Assembly (NCBI GenBank): GCA_910578215.1
Contig: CAJTPH010000001.1
Span: 152,355-213,124 of the forward strand
Length of the DNA: 60,770 bases
Reading direction: 5' to 3'
Origin: an uncultured Acetatifactor sp.
Lineage (GTDB): Bacteria > Bacillota > Clostridia > Lachnospirales > Lachnospiraceae
The notes under the pieces were generated by a model. It made no database searches and had not been told where the DNA came from. It saw only the letters and a program-made list of their open reading frames with translations. This document shows positions 47,780 through 58,045 of the stretch, one piece after another (the first letter of the stretch is position 1; each line of letters begins with the position of its first letter). The position numbers were made by a program, and so were the translations under genes.

Positions 47780-49792
47780 ATGAAAAAAATACTTTTAAGG
47801 ATTACGTCTATTTATTTTGCAATCATATTTGTTATCTCTCTCTTTACAGGGGAGAGCTGTTTGACCGCAGGCATCCCCTCCGCAGTTTATGCCGCCGAGG
47901 GCGCCCCCCAAACGGCGGATGCCTCCGGCAAACAGGTGGATGTCCTTTTTCTGCATGACACCCACTCCCACCTGGACAGCTTTCTGACCATGGAAGACGA
48001 GGAAATAAAGCTTGCGGGAGGCTTTGCTTATATCAAGACCTTGATAAATGAAAAAAAAGCAGATAATCCACACACGCTGATACTGGATGGCGGCGATTTC
48101 TCCATGGGCACTCTTGTGCAGACCATATTTCACAGCGACGCGCCGGAGCTTCGTATGCTTGGCGCCCTGGGCTGCGACGTTACCACCCTGGGAAACCATG
48201 AGTTCGACTACCGCTCACAGGGGCTTGCGGACTCCTTAAGCGCGGCGGCGGCAAGCGGCGATCCCGTTCCCGCCCTGGCTCTGTGCAATATTGACTGGGA
48301 GACCATGGAGGCGGAGGGGCTGACAGAGGAGCAGGCTCTCTTGAAAAAAGCCTTTGATAATTACGGCATGAAGGATTATGTGATAATCCGGAAGGGGGAC
48401 GTAAAAATCGCGGTGCTGGGCATTTTCGGCGAGGATTCCCTCTCCTGTGCCCCTACCTGCGTGTTGAAATTTAAAAACGCCTCCGACGCGGCGGCGGAAA
48501 CCGTTGCCAAAATAAAAGAAACAGAGAATGCGGACCTTATCGTCTGCGTGTCCCACAGCGGCACCAACGCAAACGAAAAGAAATCCGAGGACGAGGTTCT
48601 GGCTAAAAACGTACCGGAGCTGGATCTGATTATCAGCGCCCACACCCATACTGCCCTGGAGGCTCCCATACGGCACGGCGATACCTATATTGTCTCCTGC
48701 GGCTCCTACGGCACAAACCTTGGCAGCCTGTCCATGCATCAGTCCCCTGAGAACGGACGCTGGCTCATGGACTCCTATGCGCTTATTCCGGTAGACCAGA
48801 CTATAACACCCGATGCCTTCACCCAGGAAAAAATTAACGGTTTTATGGAAAAGGTGGACGCCTCCTATCTGTCCGGGTTCGGCTACAGCCGAAAGCAGGT
48901 GCTGGCAAAGAACAATATTTCCTTTTCCTCCCTGCCTTCCATAAGCAGGGTCCACACGGAGCACAATCTGGGCAGCCTTATGTCCGACGCCTTCACCTAT
49001 GCGGTGGAGAGCGCCCCCGACTTTGACGGCGTTCCCGTGGCTGTGTCGCTGGTGCCCTCCGGCTGTGTGCGCGGCACCTTTGTCCAGGGAGACATCACGG
49101 TGGAGGACGTCTTTAACGCTTACTCTCTTGGCGTGGGCATCGACGGAATTCCCGGCTATCCTCTTATCAGCATTTATGTGACGGGCTCCGAATTAAAGAC
49201 CGGCATGGAAATAGACGCCTCCGTGTCGGACATCATGACCACGGCAAGACTGTACATGAGCGGTCTGAGCTTTACCTACAACCCCCACAGGCTTTTTTTA
49301 AACAGGGTCACAGACGGCTATCTTACGGCTGACGATGGAAGCAGAATAGAGATAGAAGACGATAAGCTTTACAGAGTAGTATGCGATCTGTACACCGGGC
49401 AGATGCTGGGAGCTGCCACGGATGTGTCCTACGGCCTGCTGTCCATTCAGCCCAAGTATGCGGACGGCACTCCCATTGATAACATCGAGGATGCCATCAT
49501 TACCACCAACGGCAGAGAGCTGAAGGCCTGGGCGGCAATTGCAGCGTATCTGGATTCCTTTGAAGATACGGACGGGGACGGCATTTCCAACGTGCCCGCC
49601 GTTTATGCCCAGCCTCAGGGACGCAAGGTGGTAGACGACAGCACCTCTCTTGGCAGCCTTCTGAAAAATCCCAACAGATTCGCTGTAATGTTCGCGGCCG
49701 TGATACTTGTGGTTCTGTTACTGCTGATTTTGTTGATTGTGGGAATTACCAGAGCCATACGGCGGCGGCTCAAAGCCCCCGCAGCAAGCTGA
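47780..49792 (+). CDS. Surface-anchored 5'-nucleotidase/2',3'-cyclic phosphodiesterase family protein
   Basis: The protein has 670 residues: signal peptide (1-38), calcineurin-type metallophosphatase domain (about 50-330) with LHDTHSH, LDGGDFSMGT, TLGNHEFDY, SHSGTN and SAHTHTA metal motifs, then a 5'-nucleotidase C-terminal domain (about 370-560), and a C-terminal TM followed by RRRLK. It dephosphorylates nucleotides outside the cell. A short DTDGDGIS calcium-type loop lies before the TM. AGGAG precedes the ATG. Convergent with the Bce permease gene. Confidence 0.92.
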   Translation: MKKILLRITSIYFAIIFVISLFTGESCLTAGIPSAVYAAEGAPQTADASGKQVDVLFLHDTHSHLDSFLTMEDEEIKLAGGFAYIKTLINEKKADNPHTLILDGGDFSMGTLVQTIFHSDAPELRMLGALGCDVTTLGNHEFDYRSQGLADSLSAAAASGDPVPALALCNIDWETMEAEGLTEEQALLKKAFDNYGMKDYVIIRKGDVKIAVLGIFGEDSLSCAPTCVLKFKNASDAAAETVAKIKETENADLIVCVSHSGTNANEKKSEDEVLAKNVPELDLIISAHTHTALEAPIRHGDTYIVSCGSYGTNLGSLSMHQSPENGRWLMDSYALIPVDQTITPDAFTQEKINGFMEKVDASYLSGFGYSRKQVLAKNNISFSSLPSISRVHTEHNLGSLMSDAFTYAVESAPDFDGVPVAVSLVPSGCVRGTFVQGDITVEDVFNAYSLGVGIDGIPGYPLISIYVTGSELKTGMEIDASVSDIMTTARLYMSGLSFTYNPHRLFLNRVTDGYLTADDGSRIEIEDDKLYRVVCDLYTGQMLGAATDVSYGLLSIQPKYADGTPIDNIEDAIITTNGRELKAWAAIAAYLDSFEDTDGDGISNVPAVYAQPQGRKVVDDSTSLGSLLKNPNRFAVMFAAVILVVLLLLILLIVGITRAIRRRLKAPAAS

Positions 49793-49815
49793 CGGGGTAT
49801 CAAGCTTGCTGCGGG
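49778..49815. terminator. Shared terminator hairpin between convergent genes
   Basis: Perfect 13-bp arms CCCGCAGCAAGCT/AGCTTGCTGCGGG with a 12-nt loop; it overlaps the nucleotidase stop codon. Short T-runs only. Confidence 0.6.
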
Positions 49816-49841
49816 AATCAAAAGGAACACTGCAGAAGCCG

Positions 49842-51854
49842 TCATCTGCTCACGATCCGATAATAGGTTCTCGCCGTCGCTCCGTAAACAAGCATGTAAA
49901 ATACCGCAAAGGTCAGGAAGCTGGCTACGGTGAAGATCGCGTAAAGCTGTACGTTCACCATGTTGAGAATGGCAAGCAGCGCTTTCAGCAGGGGAAATGC
50001 AGCCGCCACATGGATGCCCGCCGCAAGCAGAGGCAGGAAAAATACCGTCAGCACCTGCGAACGGATCGCCGCCTTTACCTCCCCGCGGCTTAAGCCTACC
50101 TTCTGCATGATTACAAAGCGCTCCCTGTCCTCATAGCCTTCGGAGATCTGCTTATAATAAATAATCAGTACCATTGCCATTACAAACAGTGTTCCAAGGA
50201 AAACCCCCAGGAAAAACAGCCCGCCATATAACGCCACATAGCCGCTGCGGGTCTCATCTCTTATTTCTGTCTGACAGCCCGGCACCTTACCTCCCAGCAT
50301 GTTCAACAGCTTATTGCTGAAGGCTTTCTGTGTCTCCCTGTCCTCCCCGGTGTCAAACCCGTAATAGCACAGCTTGGAGCTGTACATCATGCTTCCCTGA
50401 TCCGCCTCTATTTTCTCACGGATCATCTCAAACGTCTCGTCGGCAACCACTATGCTGTGAGAGCTGAAAACATTCATAGCCGCCATTCCGTTTTCCGGAA
50501 ATTCCCTCAGCACCCGGGCAACCCTGTACTCCCCGCCAAAAAATACAATTGTCTCATTATTGAATTCCTGACGGTTATAATATATCAGCACCTCGTCTGC
50601 CTGAAGCTGGGCGTCCTCTCCCGTCTCCCTGTTATAGTCGGAAAGCGCAACGATATACACCTCTCTCATGTCCTCCATAATGCGCAGCAGATTTGCTTTT
50701 TCATTTTCCTCCATTTCCTTCAGCATGTCCGCGTCATACACATTCCCGTTCTGAATTGCCGAAAAGCTGAGATAATAATTCATGATTTCATCCTTCACGG
50801 AAAACTGCTCCTGCTCCGCAAGCCGGCGGATCTCCGCCAGCAGGTCCTCCACCTGCTCCCTGTCGACCCCTCTCAGGTACACGCCGAGATCCTTGGGATA
50901 ACGGCTACGGATATTATCCTCTATGCCCACCATCATTGCACCGGTGGTGGATATCATAACCAATACCATTGTGGACAAAATACAGATATTTGCCAGCCCC
51001 ACCGCGTTCTGCTTCATGCGGTAGAGCATACCGGAAATGCTGATAAAATGCCTTGCCTTATAATAAAATTTCTGATTCTTCTTCAACAGCTTGAGCAGGG
51101 CGATGCTGCCCGCCGCAAAAAGCAGATAGGTTGCGATAATCACCAGAATAATTGCCACAAAGGTTACCGAAATAGCCTTTACCGGGTTTCCCACGGTCAG
51201 CGACATATAATAGCCCGCTCCAAGCAGAACCATGCCGAGAAGGGCAAGAAACCATCTGGTCTTGGGCTCCTTCTCACCCACATTTCCTCCGCGCAGCAGC
51301 TCGATGGGATTGGAAAACTGCAGCATGGGGACGGACTTCAGGAAAATCAGGGCAAATACCACGCAGAAAAATACCGCCGTAACCCCTATGACCTTTCCCG
51401 ATACAAAAAATCCCAGCGTAACCGGCACGCCCAGGAGCCTTATTATCAGCAAAAACATTGCCTTATCCAGGGCAATACCCAGCAGTACGCCCAAAAACAC
51501 GCTCAACAGGGTCACATACAAAGCTTCAAGGAATTGAATTCTTATCAGGTGCTTTTTCTCCAGCCCTAAAATATTAAACAGCCCGAACTCCTTTTTCCTG
51601 CGCTTCATGAGAAAGCTGTTGGTATAAAACAGGAAGATCAGAGCAAACAGCCCTATGACATACACGCCGAAATTCAGAATCATAGCGACCTCTGATCCTC
51701 CGTACACTCCCTTAAGTCCCGGATTTTCAGACAGGGATTTTGTCACATAAAACATCATTATGGTTGCGGCGCAGGTGAGGATATAGGGAATATATGTCCC
51801 TGCGTTTTTGCGAATGTTGTGGGCGGCAAGCCTTATATAAAAAAACCTATTCAT
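49842..51854 (-). CDS. BceB-like ABC permease
   Basis: The protein has 670 residues and about 10 TM helices with one large outside loop (about 310-530), the hallmark of Bce/PsdB/VraG permeases that sense and detoxify lipid II-binding peptides. It begins MNRFFYIRLAAHNIRKNAGTY and has RRKKEFGLFNILGLEKKHL. It is last in the order regulator, kinase, ATPase, permease, all on the minus strand. Confidence 0.9.
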   Translation of the reverse strand: MNRFFYIRLAAHNIRKNAGTYIPYILTCAATIMMFYVTKSLSENPGLKGVYGGSEVAMILNFGVYVIGLFALIFLFYTNSFLMKRRKKEFGLFNILGLEKKHLIRIQFLEALYVTLLSVFLGVLLGIALDKAMFLLIIRLLGVPVTLGFFVSGKVIGVTAVFFCVVFALIFLKSVPMLQFSNPIELLRGGNVGEKEPKTRWFLALLGMVLLGAGYYMSLTVGNPVKAISVTFVAIILVIIATYLLFAAGSIALLKLLKKNQKFYYKARHFISISGMLYRMKQNAVGLANICILSTMVLVMISTTGAMMVGIEDNIRSRYPKDLGVYLRGVDREQVEDLLAEIRRLAEQEQFSVKDEIMNYYLSFSAIQNGNVYDADMLKEMEENEKANLLRIMEDMREVYIVALSDYNRETGEDAQLQADEVLIYYNRQEFNNETIVFFGGEYRVARVLREFPENGMAAMNVFSSHSIVVADETFEMIREKIEADQGSMMYSSKLCYYGFDTGEDRETQKAFSNKLLNMLGGKVPGCQTEIRDETRSGYVALYGGLFFLGVFLGTLFVMAMVLIIYYKQISEGYEDRERFVIMQKVGLSRGEVKAAIRSQVLTVFFLPLLAAGIHVAAAFPLLKALLAILNMVNVQLYAIFTVASFLTFAVFYMLVYGATARTYYRIVSR

Positions 51855-51953
51855 AGTTTACCTTTCCTTTCTATTTTGAGTACCGTCTTCGCAGCTTGTT
51901 CCAAGGGGTCTCCATTCAGAGACCGTTTTTGAAGCAATCTGCGCCCTTGTACA

Positions 51954-52754
51954 CTACACGGCCTGTATGCCCTCCACTGCCCGGCCCCCCGTGGCAAGCA
52001 GTGTCAGCGTATCCGAAATTTTCTGATACATTTCCTGGCTTGTGCAGCCTCCCCGGTAAAGCTGGTGAAATACCTCGCCGTCCTTGATAAACAGCACCCT
52101 TCCCGCATGGCTTGCCGCCTTCGTGGAATGAGTCACCATGAGAATGGTCTGACCCTCCCTGTTTATTTCCGCAAATATTTTGAGCAGCTCGTCCGTTGAC
52201 TTGGAATCCAGGGCTCCGGTGGGTTCGTCCGCCAGCACCAGCCTGGGGCAGGTAATCAGCGCCCTGGCCACTGCCGCACGCTGCTTTTGCCCGCCTGAGA
52301 CCTCGTACGGATATTTTTCCAGAAGCTCATATATACCAAGCTTCTTTGCGATGGGGTTCAGCCAGCCGTTCATCTCCCTGACGCTCATGCCCGCAAGCAC
52401 CAGGGGAAGCAGTATGTTATCCTTCAGGGTAAAGGTGTCCAAAAGATTAAAGTCCTGAAACACAAATCCCAGATTATCCCGGCGGAAGGCGGCAAGCTCC
52501 TTTTCCCTGACCCCGGATAAATCCCTGCCCTCAAGAAGCACCTGTCCCCCGGTGGGCTTATCCAGCGCCGCCAGAATGTTTAACAGGGTGGTTTTGCCGG
52601 AGCCGGACTCACCCATTATCGCAACATATTCCCCCTTCTCCACGGAGAAGGACACATTTTTCAGAGCCTGCACCTGGTTTCCTCCAAGGCGTGTGGTATA
52701 AATTTTCCGGAGGCATTTTACCTCCAATATAGCTTTTGTTTCAGAAGCGCTCAT
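51954..52754 (-). CDS. BceA-like ABC ATPase
   Basis: The protein has 266 residues. Walker A GESGSGKT, signature VSGGQKQRAAVARAL, Walker B VLADEPTGALDS. It powers the permease 99 bp downstream. ATG at 52754, preceded by a modest AAAGG-type site. Confidence 0.93.
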   Translation of the reverse strand: MSASETKAILEVKCLRKIYTTRLGGNQVQALKNVSFSVEKGEYVAIMGESGSGKTTLLNILAALDKPTGGQVLLEGRDLSGVREKELAAFRRDNLGFVFQDFNLLDTFTLKDNILLPLVLAGMSVREMNGWLNPIAKKLGIYELLEKYPYEVSGGQKQRAAVARALITCPRLVLADEPTGALDSKSTDELLKIFAEINREGQTILMVTHSTKAASHAGRVLFIKDGEVFHQLYRGGCTSQEMYQKISDTLTLLATGGRAVEGIQAV

Positions 52755-52880
52755 ATTACGACCTGCCTTTCTTTATCTTGTAATCACAATATTACAATAA
52801 CAAAAAACCCGAAACGCCGACATTCAATCATGTGACATTTCGGGCAATGGATGTGACATTTTTGTAAGACCGGCTGCGCC

Positions 52881-53909
52881 CTATTCCACCTCCAGGGGCT
52901 CCGTATGCAGATCCACGGAAAACACGGAGCCCTCTCCCGGCGCGGACTGTACGGAGACAGCCGCAGAAATCCTGTCCGCTGCCCTTCTGCATAGATACAG
53001 TCCCAGTCCCGTGGATTTCCTGTCCATCCGTCCGTTATATCCGGTAAAGCCCTTCTCAAAGATCCGGGGCAGATCCTCCTTTGCAATACCCATGCCGGTA
53101 TCGGCAATCTGCAGCACCTTGTCCTCCGTCACCGTAATCGTAACGGCTCCCCGGGCGGTATACTTGATGGCATTGGACAGAAGCTGCTCTATCACAAACT
53201 GCAGCCACTTTTCATCCGTAAGCACCTCTGCCTGCACAGGCTCATAGACAAGTCTCAGACGCTTCTGCACAAACTGGGAGGCATACTTGTGAACCGCCCG
53301 CCTGATTATTTTATCCAGGTCATACTGCCCTATCACCAGATCACTGGAATCACTGTTGAGACGCATATAGCACAGCACCATTTCCACATACTGCTCAATG
53401 CGAAACAGCTCCGCCAGAAGCGCCTGATGCTCCGGGGTATCCTCTCCCTGCAGCTGCATACGCATGACCGCTATGGGCGTCTTGATCTGATGGACCCACG
53501 CGGTATAATAATCCATGGTTTCCTGGCGCTTTGTTTCCATATCCGTCACATAAGACTCATATATGTGCCCCAGCTCCCGGAGCATCCTCCGGTAGTCCTG
53601 CTCCACAGGATTCCTATTCTCCGGCAGGCTGTCAAACTCCAGCCTTATATTCTGCAGGGCACGGAGCCGCTGCCTGTGCTCCCTTGTATATCTGTAAAAA
53701 CGCCCCCCGACAATGACAAGCGCGGCAAGAAGACACAGCGACGCCGCATACAGCACCGCCTCTGTCTCCAAATCATATAAGGAAAAGACGCTCAGATAAA
53801 TACCTGAAAAAAGCGCAAACGTCACGGCTGTCCGCCTGTACTGCCATAAAAAGCTTCCTAAAACACAATACCATTTTTCTTCCTTTGGGAATATGTTTTT
53901 CCTGTTCAT
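52881..53909 (-). CDS. BceS-like intramembrane-sensing histidine kinase
   Basis: The protein has 342 residues. Two TM helices (about 25-70) with almost no outside loop, which is typical of kinases that sense through a partner Bce transporter. The phospho-His is H140 in WVHQIKTPIAVMRMQL; ATPase boxes are EQLLSNAIKYT, DTGMGIAKEDLPRIFEKGF and STGLGLYLCR. It follows the regulator gene by 26 bp. Confidence 0.92.
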   Translation of the reverse strand: MNRKNIFPKEEKWYCVLGSFLWQYRRTAVTFALFSGIYLSVFSLYDLETEAVLYAASLCLLAALVIVGGRFYRYTREHRQRLRALQNIRLEFDSLPENRNPVEQDYRRMLRELGHIYESYVTDMETKRQETMDYYTAWVHQIKTPIAVMRMQLQGEDTPEHQALLAELFRIEQYVEMVLCYMRLNSDSSDLVIGQYDLDKIIRRAVHKYASQFVQKRLRLVYEPVQAEVLTDEKWLQFVIEQLLSNAIKYTARGAVTITVTEDKVLQIADTGMGIAKEDLPRIFEKGFTGYNGRMDRKSTGLGLYLCRRAADRISAAVSVQSAPGEGSVFSVDLHTEPLEVE

Positions 53910-53935
53910 ATCAGTCTATTCTGCCCTCGTGCTTC

Positions 53936-54628
53936 CTACTGCTCCGTTCCCTGGGTGCCTTCCACAATATAGCCGCTTCCCACCCTGGTGACAATAAAAT
54001 CCGCCAGCCCTGCGCCCTCCAGCTTCCTGCGCAGCCGGTTCACATTGACTGTCAGCGTGTTTTCCTCCACATAGCAGTCCTGCTGCCAAAGCCTGGTCAT
54101 CAAGGTATCGCGGCTTATAACCTTTCCCTTATTCTCCATGAGGGTCTGCAGAATGCGGAACTCGTTTCTTGTAAGCTCGATGCGCTGCCCCCGGTAGACC
54201 AGGACGGTATCGTTCAGGTTCAGGACCGCGCCCCTGTGCTCCAGCACCGGAATCCTGCCCGCCAGCTCGTATGTCCTGCGCAGCACTGCCTGCAGCTTTG
54301 CCGTCAGCACATTCAAATCCACCGGCTTCGCAATAAAGTCATCTCCCCCCATGTTGATCGCCATAACGATATTCATGTTGTCCGAAGCGGAGGAAATAAA
54401 GATTACAGGCACATTGGATATTTTCCGAATCTCGCTGCACCAGTGATAGCCGTTAAAAAAGGGAAGCATAATATCCACCAGAACCAGATGCGGGTCATAG
54501 TCCACAAACGCCGGGATCACATTTTGAAAATCCTCCGCAAGCCTGATCTCGTTTCCCCAGACCTCAAGCTGCTTCTTCATGGTCTGCGCCATGGAATAAT
54601 CGTCCTCTATGATAAATATCCTGTACAT
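53936..54628 (-). CDS. BceR-like OmpR family response regulator
   Basis: The protein has 230 residues: receiver (1-118) with EDD at 8-10 and D52 in LVDIMLPFFNG; winged helix (about 135-225) with LTRNEFRILQTLMENKGKV and VTRVGSGYIV. It is expected to turn on its own ABC genes in response to cell-wall-active peptides. A possible promoter (TTGCAG near 54720, TAATAT 17 bp on) lies in the gap upstream. Confidence 0.92.
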   Translation of the reverse strand: MYRIFIIEDDYSMAQTMKKQLEVWGNEIRLAEDFQNVIPAFVDYDPHLVLVDIMLPFFNGYHWCSEIRKISNVPVIFISSASDNMNIVMAINMGGDDFIAKPVDLNVLTAKLQAVLRRTYELAGRIPVLEHRGAVLNLNDTVLVYRGQRIELTRNEFRILQTLMENKGKVISRDTLMTRLWQQDCYVEENTLTVNVNRLRRKLEGAGLADFIVTRVGSGYIVEGTQGTEQ

Positions 54629-54817
54629 GCTGTCCTTCTATCCTTTCCGCCGGCGGGCTTTATGAAATGATTTTTTCTCACATAATCTTTTTGTAAAATA
54701 TTATATCAAAAACAATATCCCTGCAAGAAAAAATTTCCATTGTCCTCTAAAGCCCTCTATCCGTCCGCCATGCCGCCATATATCATTATCTGTAACAAAA
54801 ATCTCTTATAAACCATA

Positions 54818-54846
54818 TTGTAAAGAGTACAAGATTTTAGTATAAT
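54818..54846 (+). promoter_or_regulatory. Promoter of the CheY-like gene
   Basis: TTGTAA, 17 bp, TATAAT. The rest of the 54629-54928 gap shows only the possible reverse promoter of the Bce regulator. Confidence 0.65.
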
Positions 54847-54928
54847 AAGCATCACATAGCTGAAGCAAAATCTGACCCTCCATGTCAGAAAAACAGGCGA
54901 CGGTTAAAAATATATTCGGAGGAATTGT

Positions 54929-55555
54929 ATGGCAAATATACTGTTGATTGACGATTCAATGCTGGCACGCAACCTGCTGCGGCTGATACTTGAAAATGCG
55001 GGATATACTATCTGCGGAGAGGCGCCAAACGGCAAAGAAGGCCTTGAAAAATATAAGCAGCTCAAGCCTGATCTGGTGTTCTGCGATATAATGATGGATG
55101 AGATGAACGGGCTGGAATGTATGCGGGCTATTTTATCGGTAAACCCCGACGCCAATGTGGTTATCCTGACCTCCGTAGGCGACGAATTACATTTGGACGA
55201 GGCTATCAAATCCGGCGCAAAGGGTTTTTTCAAAAAGCCTGTCGTACCGGTGGATCTACTTAAGATAACGGAAAAGCTCATTGGCATGCCTGCCTCCGAG
55301 ACTACGCTTTCCTACAAAAAGCTTATGGAAAAAAGAGCCTGGGAAAAAGGAATAGAAGGAAAACCTCTGCTTGACTTCTTTGATGCCTTCAGACAGATCA
55401 ACGGCTTTGAGCTCGACGATCCCAAGTCGGACGTACAGTTTCTTAAAGAAAACACGGCGCAGATTACAATTGCCGTACGTGCGCTGCTGTCGGCAAAAAT
55501 GCCCACCTTAATATCGGAGCAGCTGATGGATGTTTTTCAGGGGCTTGTTTCGTAA
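54929..55555 (+). CDS. CheY-like response regulator with helical C-terminal extension
   Basis: The protein has 208 residues: receiver domain (1-122) with DD at 8-9, D53 in FCDIMMDEMNG and Lys in FFKKPVVP; the last 85 residues are mostly helical and have no DNA-binding motif I know. It may work by protein contact, as in CheY-type or anti-sigma partner systems. No kinase gene adjoins. GGAGG lies 6 nt before the ATG. Confidence 0.85.
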   Translation: MANILLIDDSMLARNLLRLILENAGYTICGEAPNGKEGLEKYKQLKPDLVFCDIMMDEMNGLECMRAILSVNPDANVVILTSVGDELHLDEAIKSGAKGFFKKPVVPVDLLKITEKLIGMPASETTLSYKKLMEKRAWEKGIEGKPLLDFFDAFRQINGFELDDPKSDVQFLKENTAQITIAVRALLSAKMPTLISEQLMDVFQGLVS

Positions 55556-55573
55556 GCTGTATAAGCGGCAGCC

Positions 55574-55623
55574 GTTCAGCCCTCAATGTCATCAAAAGGG
55601 GCAAGCGACATGGAAGGCTGAAC
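55574..55623. terminator. Convergent intergenic hairpin
   Basis: Arms GTTCAGCC/GGCTGAAC with a smaller ATGTC/GACAT stem inside. No T-run; position between convergent genes suggests a terminator. Confidence 0.4.
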
Positions 55624-55639
55624 AGGCATGGAATCTACC

Positions 55640-56302
55640 TTACATTTCCTTTCTCACCACGGCCGACAGCGCGTACTTGGATATGGGCACCTTATAGACC
55701 AACAGGGCCAGGCCGTACTGCCCGAATCCCCCGATCACAATACAAACCAATCCGATCAACAGCGCCAGCGCAAAGGAGCCGGCGCTGTTTTCAAATATAT
55801 GGGGCCAGGCGGTATTTACCCCGTTCAATCTGTTGATAGTGTAAAAATAAACTATGATACCCATTACAATGCTCACCGCAAAATACTTATAGGCCAAGCC
55901 GATATATAGCATGAAAATTACCCCAAACCCTGCCAGCGACAACAGCTCGGCACAGGCTGCTCCGATATTTTCCGGGTGGCCTGCCAGCATAATACCCTTA
56001 CACAGAGCATTCACAAGGTATATAGCAATCATATTAAAACAGCATATGGTTGCGGGCACCGACGTCTGCATCCGCTTTTTTACGGGAGATGACGCTATAA
56101 AGCTTGATATACTTATGGTATAAATAATCTGAACAGGGTATATCGGCACCATCATCAAGAAAAAGTCTCCAAAGCTCCCCCCCGTTCCAAGACTATTATA
56201 TATCAGTGCCAACGCCAAAAAAATACCGCAGCATACCATCATTCCCACTAAACCGGTTCCATACCGGAACATTTTTATTCCCAGCTTAAAATTATTTATC
56301 AT
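55640..56302 (-). CDS. ABC-2-type membrane subunit (second of pair)
   Basis: The protein has 220 residues and about 6 TM helices; no named family beyond ABC-2-like by context. It overlaps the preceding membrane gene by 11 bp (ATG at 56302, AAGGGG 8 nt upstream; the GTG at 56311 is less likely). It is last in the GntR-ATPase-membrane-membrane unit. Confidence 0.75.
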   Translation of the reverse strand: MINNFKLGIKMFRYGTGLVGMMVCCGIFLALALIYNSLGTGGSFGDFFLMMVPIYPVQIIYTISISSFIASSPVKKRMQTSVPATICCFNMIAIYLVNALCKGIMLAGHPENIGAACAELLSLAGFGVIFMLYIGLAYKYFAVSIVMGIIVYFYTINRLNGVNTAWPHIFENSAGSFALALLIGLVCIVIGGFGQYGLALLVYKVPISKYALSAVVRKEM

Positions 56303-56948
56303 AATATCCACCCCTTACCTTTTTCATCGCAATTTTTACGGCTAGTACGCTGGCTCCCGCCGCCAGGACCGCATACAAAAAAGCCCATGCAAACGGATGA
56401 TCAAACGCTATTACAGCGCCTATACAGACCGACTCCAGAAAAATACCCAAATACGCCGCAAGCATATTCTGCCAGAGCATCGAACCAAACCTTGCAAACA
56501 GGATGCACAAAACCGAAACCATGTAGGAAGACAATATCAGGGACAAGGTGATTGCCAGCCTTCTTACCCAATCTCCCCCGTACATTTCCACCCCCAGGGC
56601 GATGTTGGCCAAAGCACAGACGGTCATAACCAGCAGCAGGAAAAGGAATCTTCTTACCAGATCCATTGCCAGCGCATTCCGCAGCATGCCCATACCCTTC
56701 GGCGAGGTTTTCAGATAGTCGATTTTTGCCGCGTCCTTTCCCTGAATTCCGCCGAACAGCCATGTATCCGCCACAATTTCTGCCACCAGCACCATAACAG
56801 GCATCGCAGAAAAAAGAACGCCTGCATAATTATGATTAAACACACCGACACATATATACCCGGCAATACAGACAAGGGGCATTATACCAAACATGACGCT
56901 TCGATAGACGAAGGAAGTAAACGCCAGATATTCCTTTATTAGCTTCAT
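56292..56948 (-). CDS. ABC-2-type membrane subunit (first of pair)
   Basis: The protein has 218 residues and about 6 TM helices, with similar size and topology to the next gene, so they probably form a heterodimeric permease. The start at 56948 has GAGGG 8 nt upstream; an ATG five codons earlier is the alternative. Confidence 0.75.
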   Translation of the reverse strand: MKLIKEYLAFTSFVYRSVMFGIMPLVCIAGYICVGVFNHNYAGVLFSAMPVMVLVAEIVADTWLFGGIQGKDAAKIDYLKTSPKGMGMLRNALAMDLVRRFLFLLLVMTVCALANIALGVEMYGGDWVRRLAITLSLILSSYMVSVLCILFARFGSMLWQNMLAAYLGIFLESVCIGAVIAFDHPFAWAFLYAVLAAGASVLAVKIAMKKVRGGYYDK

Positions 56949-57010
56949 TATATTTACCCTCATTTTTATTTACAGTAGAACGTTTCCTCCCGAGAAGGGC
57001 TCTCTCCTTC

Positions 57011-57913
57011 TCAGTACGCAAGCTTCAATTTCGTATTTGCCTTCATTACGGCGACACTGATCTGGTACAGGGTGGGCGTCTCTCTGACAATATCCATGCC
57101 TGCAAGCTTATCCAGATTTTCCGCCAGGCAGATACCTTCAAATCCATAGCTGCCCTTTGAGATAGAGAAAAGATATTGGCCTGCCGTGTCGGCATCCGCC
57201 GCCTCGCCCTTCACCAGAATATATTTCTCCTTCAGCTCATCCACAAAGCCTGCCTCCACTATGCTTCCATGTTCCATAATAATGCAGTAATCCGTAACGT
57301 TTTCCATATCGGAGATATTGTGGGTGGAGAAAAATACCGATTTTCCTCCGTCCCCGTCCTCCAGGTAGTCCCTGAGCATATCACAGAGCTTGTCGCGCAT
57401 CAGCGGGTCAAGAGGGGAGGCCGGCTCATCCAGAATGAGAAATTCCGTGTCCCTTGCCAGTACCAGCGCCAGCATCAGCTTCATTCGGTTGCCGTCAGAG
57501 AGCTTCTTAATGTTCTTTGTAGCCTCCACGGGAATATTCAGCTCATCGCAGATTTTCCAGAATCTGTCCTCATGAAAATTCTCAAACAGCAGCCTACTCA
57601 TGTCCGCAACCTGCCTTGCCGTCCACTGGGGCAGGAAATAGCTGCCCGGTCCCGTGTACCCGATCTTCTCCTGTACGCCCTTTGCCGAAAGCTTCTCCTG
57701 CTTGTCAAAATACGCCACCTCTCCCTTAAAGTCCAGTCTGATCCCGGTTAAAATATTAAGCAGGGTGGTCTTGCCCGCTCCGTTTTCCCCGATAAGCGCG
57801 GTTGCAAAGCCCTTGGGAATCTGCAGGTCCGGTATGGACAGCGCAAAGCCCTTGTACTTTTTCTTCAAATTTGCAGCCCTTATAACGCTGCCTGTCTCAA
57901 ACAAATCCCTCAT
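57011..57913 (-). CDS. ABC transporter ATP-binding protein (YtrB-like)
   Basis: The protein has 300 residues. Walker A GENGAGKT, Walker B FLILDEPASPLDP. The signature reads KLSDGNRMKL instead of LSGGQ, as in some YtrB/EcsA-type ATPases. AAGGAG precedes the ATG by 7 nt. It is controlled by the GntR gene upstream (132-bp gap). Confidence 0.92.
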   Translation of the reverse strand: MRDLFETGSVIRAANLKKKYKGFALSIPDLQIPKGFATALIGENGAGKTTLLNILTGIRLDFKGEVAYFDKQEKLSAKGVQEKIGYTGPGSYFLPQWTARQVADMSRLLFENFHEDRFWKICDELNIPVEATKNIKKLSDGNRMKLMLALVLARDTEFLILDEPASPLDPLMRDKLCDMLRDYLEDGDGGKSVFFSTHNISDMENVTDYCIIMEHGSIVEAGFVDELKEKYILVKGEAADADTAGQYLFSISKGSYGFEGICLAENLDKLAGMDIVRETPTLYQISVAVMKANTKLKLAY

Positions 57914-58045
57914 ACTGTCTCTCCTTCATTTACAATGTAATATACCTAAAATATGGTTGCCCTAAACCTCACATTTACCGGCAGTCTCATCAGGCCAGAC
58001 TAAACCAAAGCATCCTGCGAAAAGGAATTCTCCCTGCATTTCCCT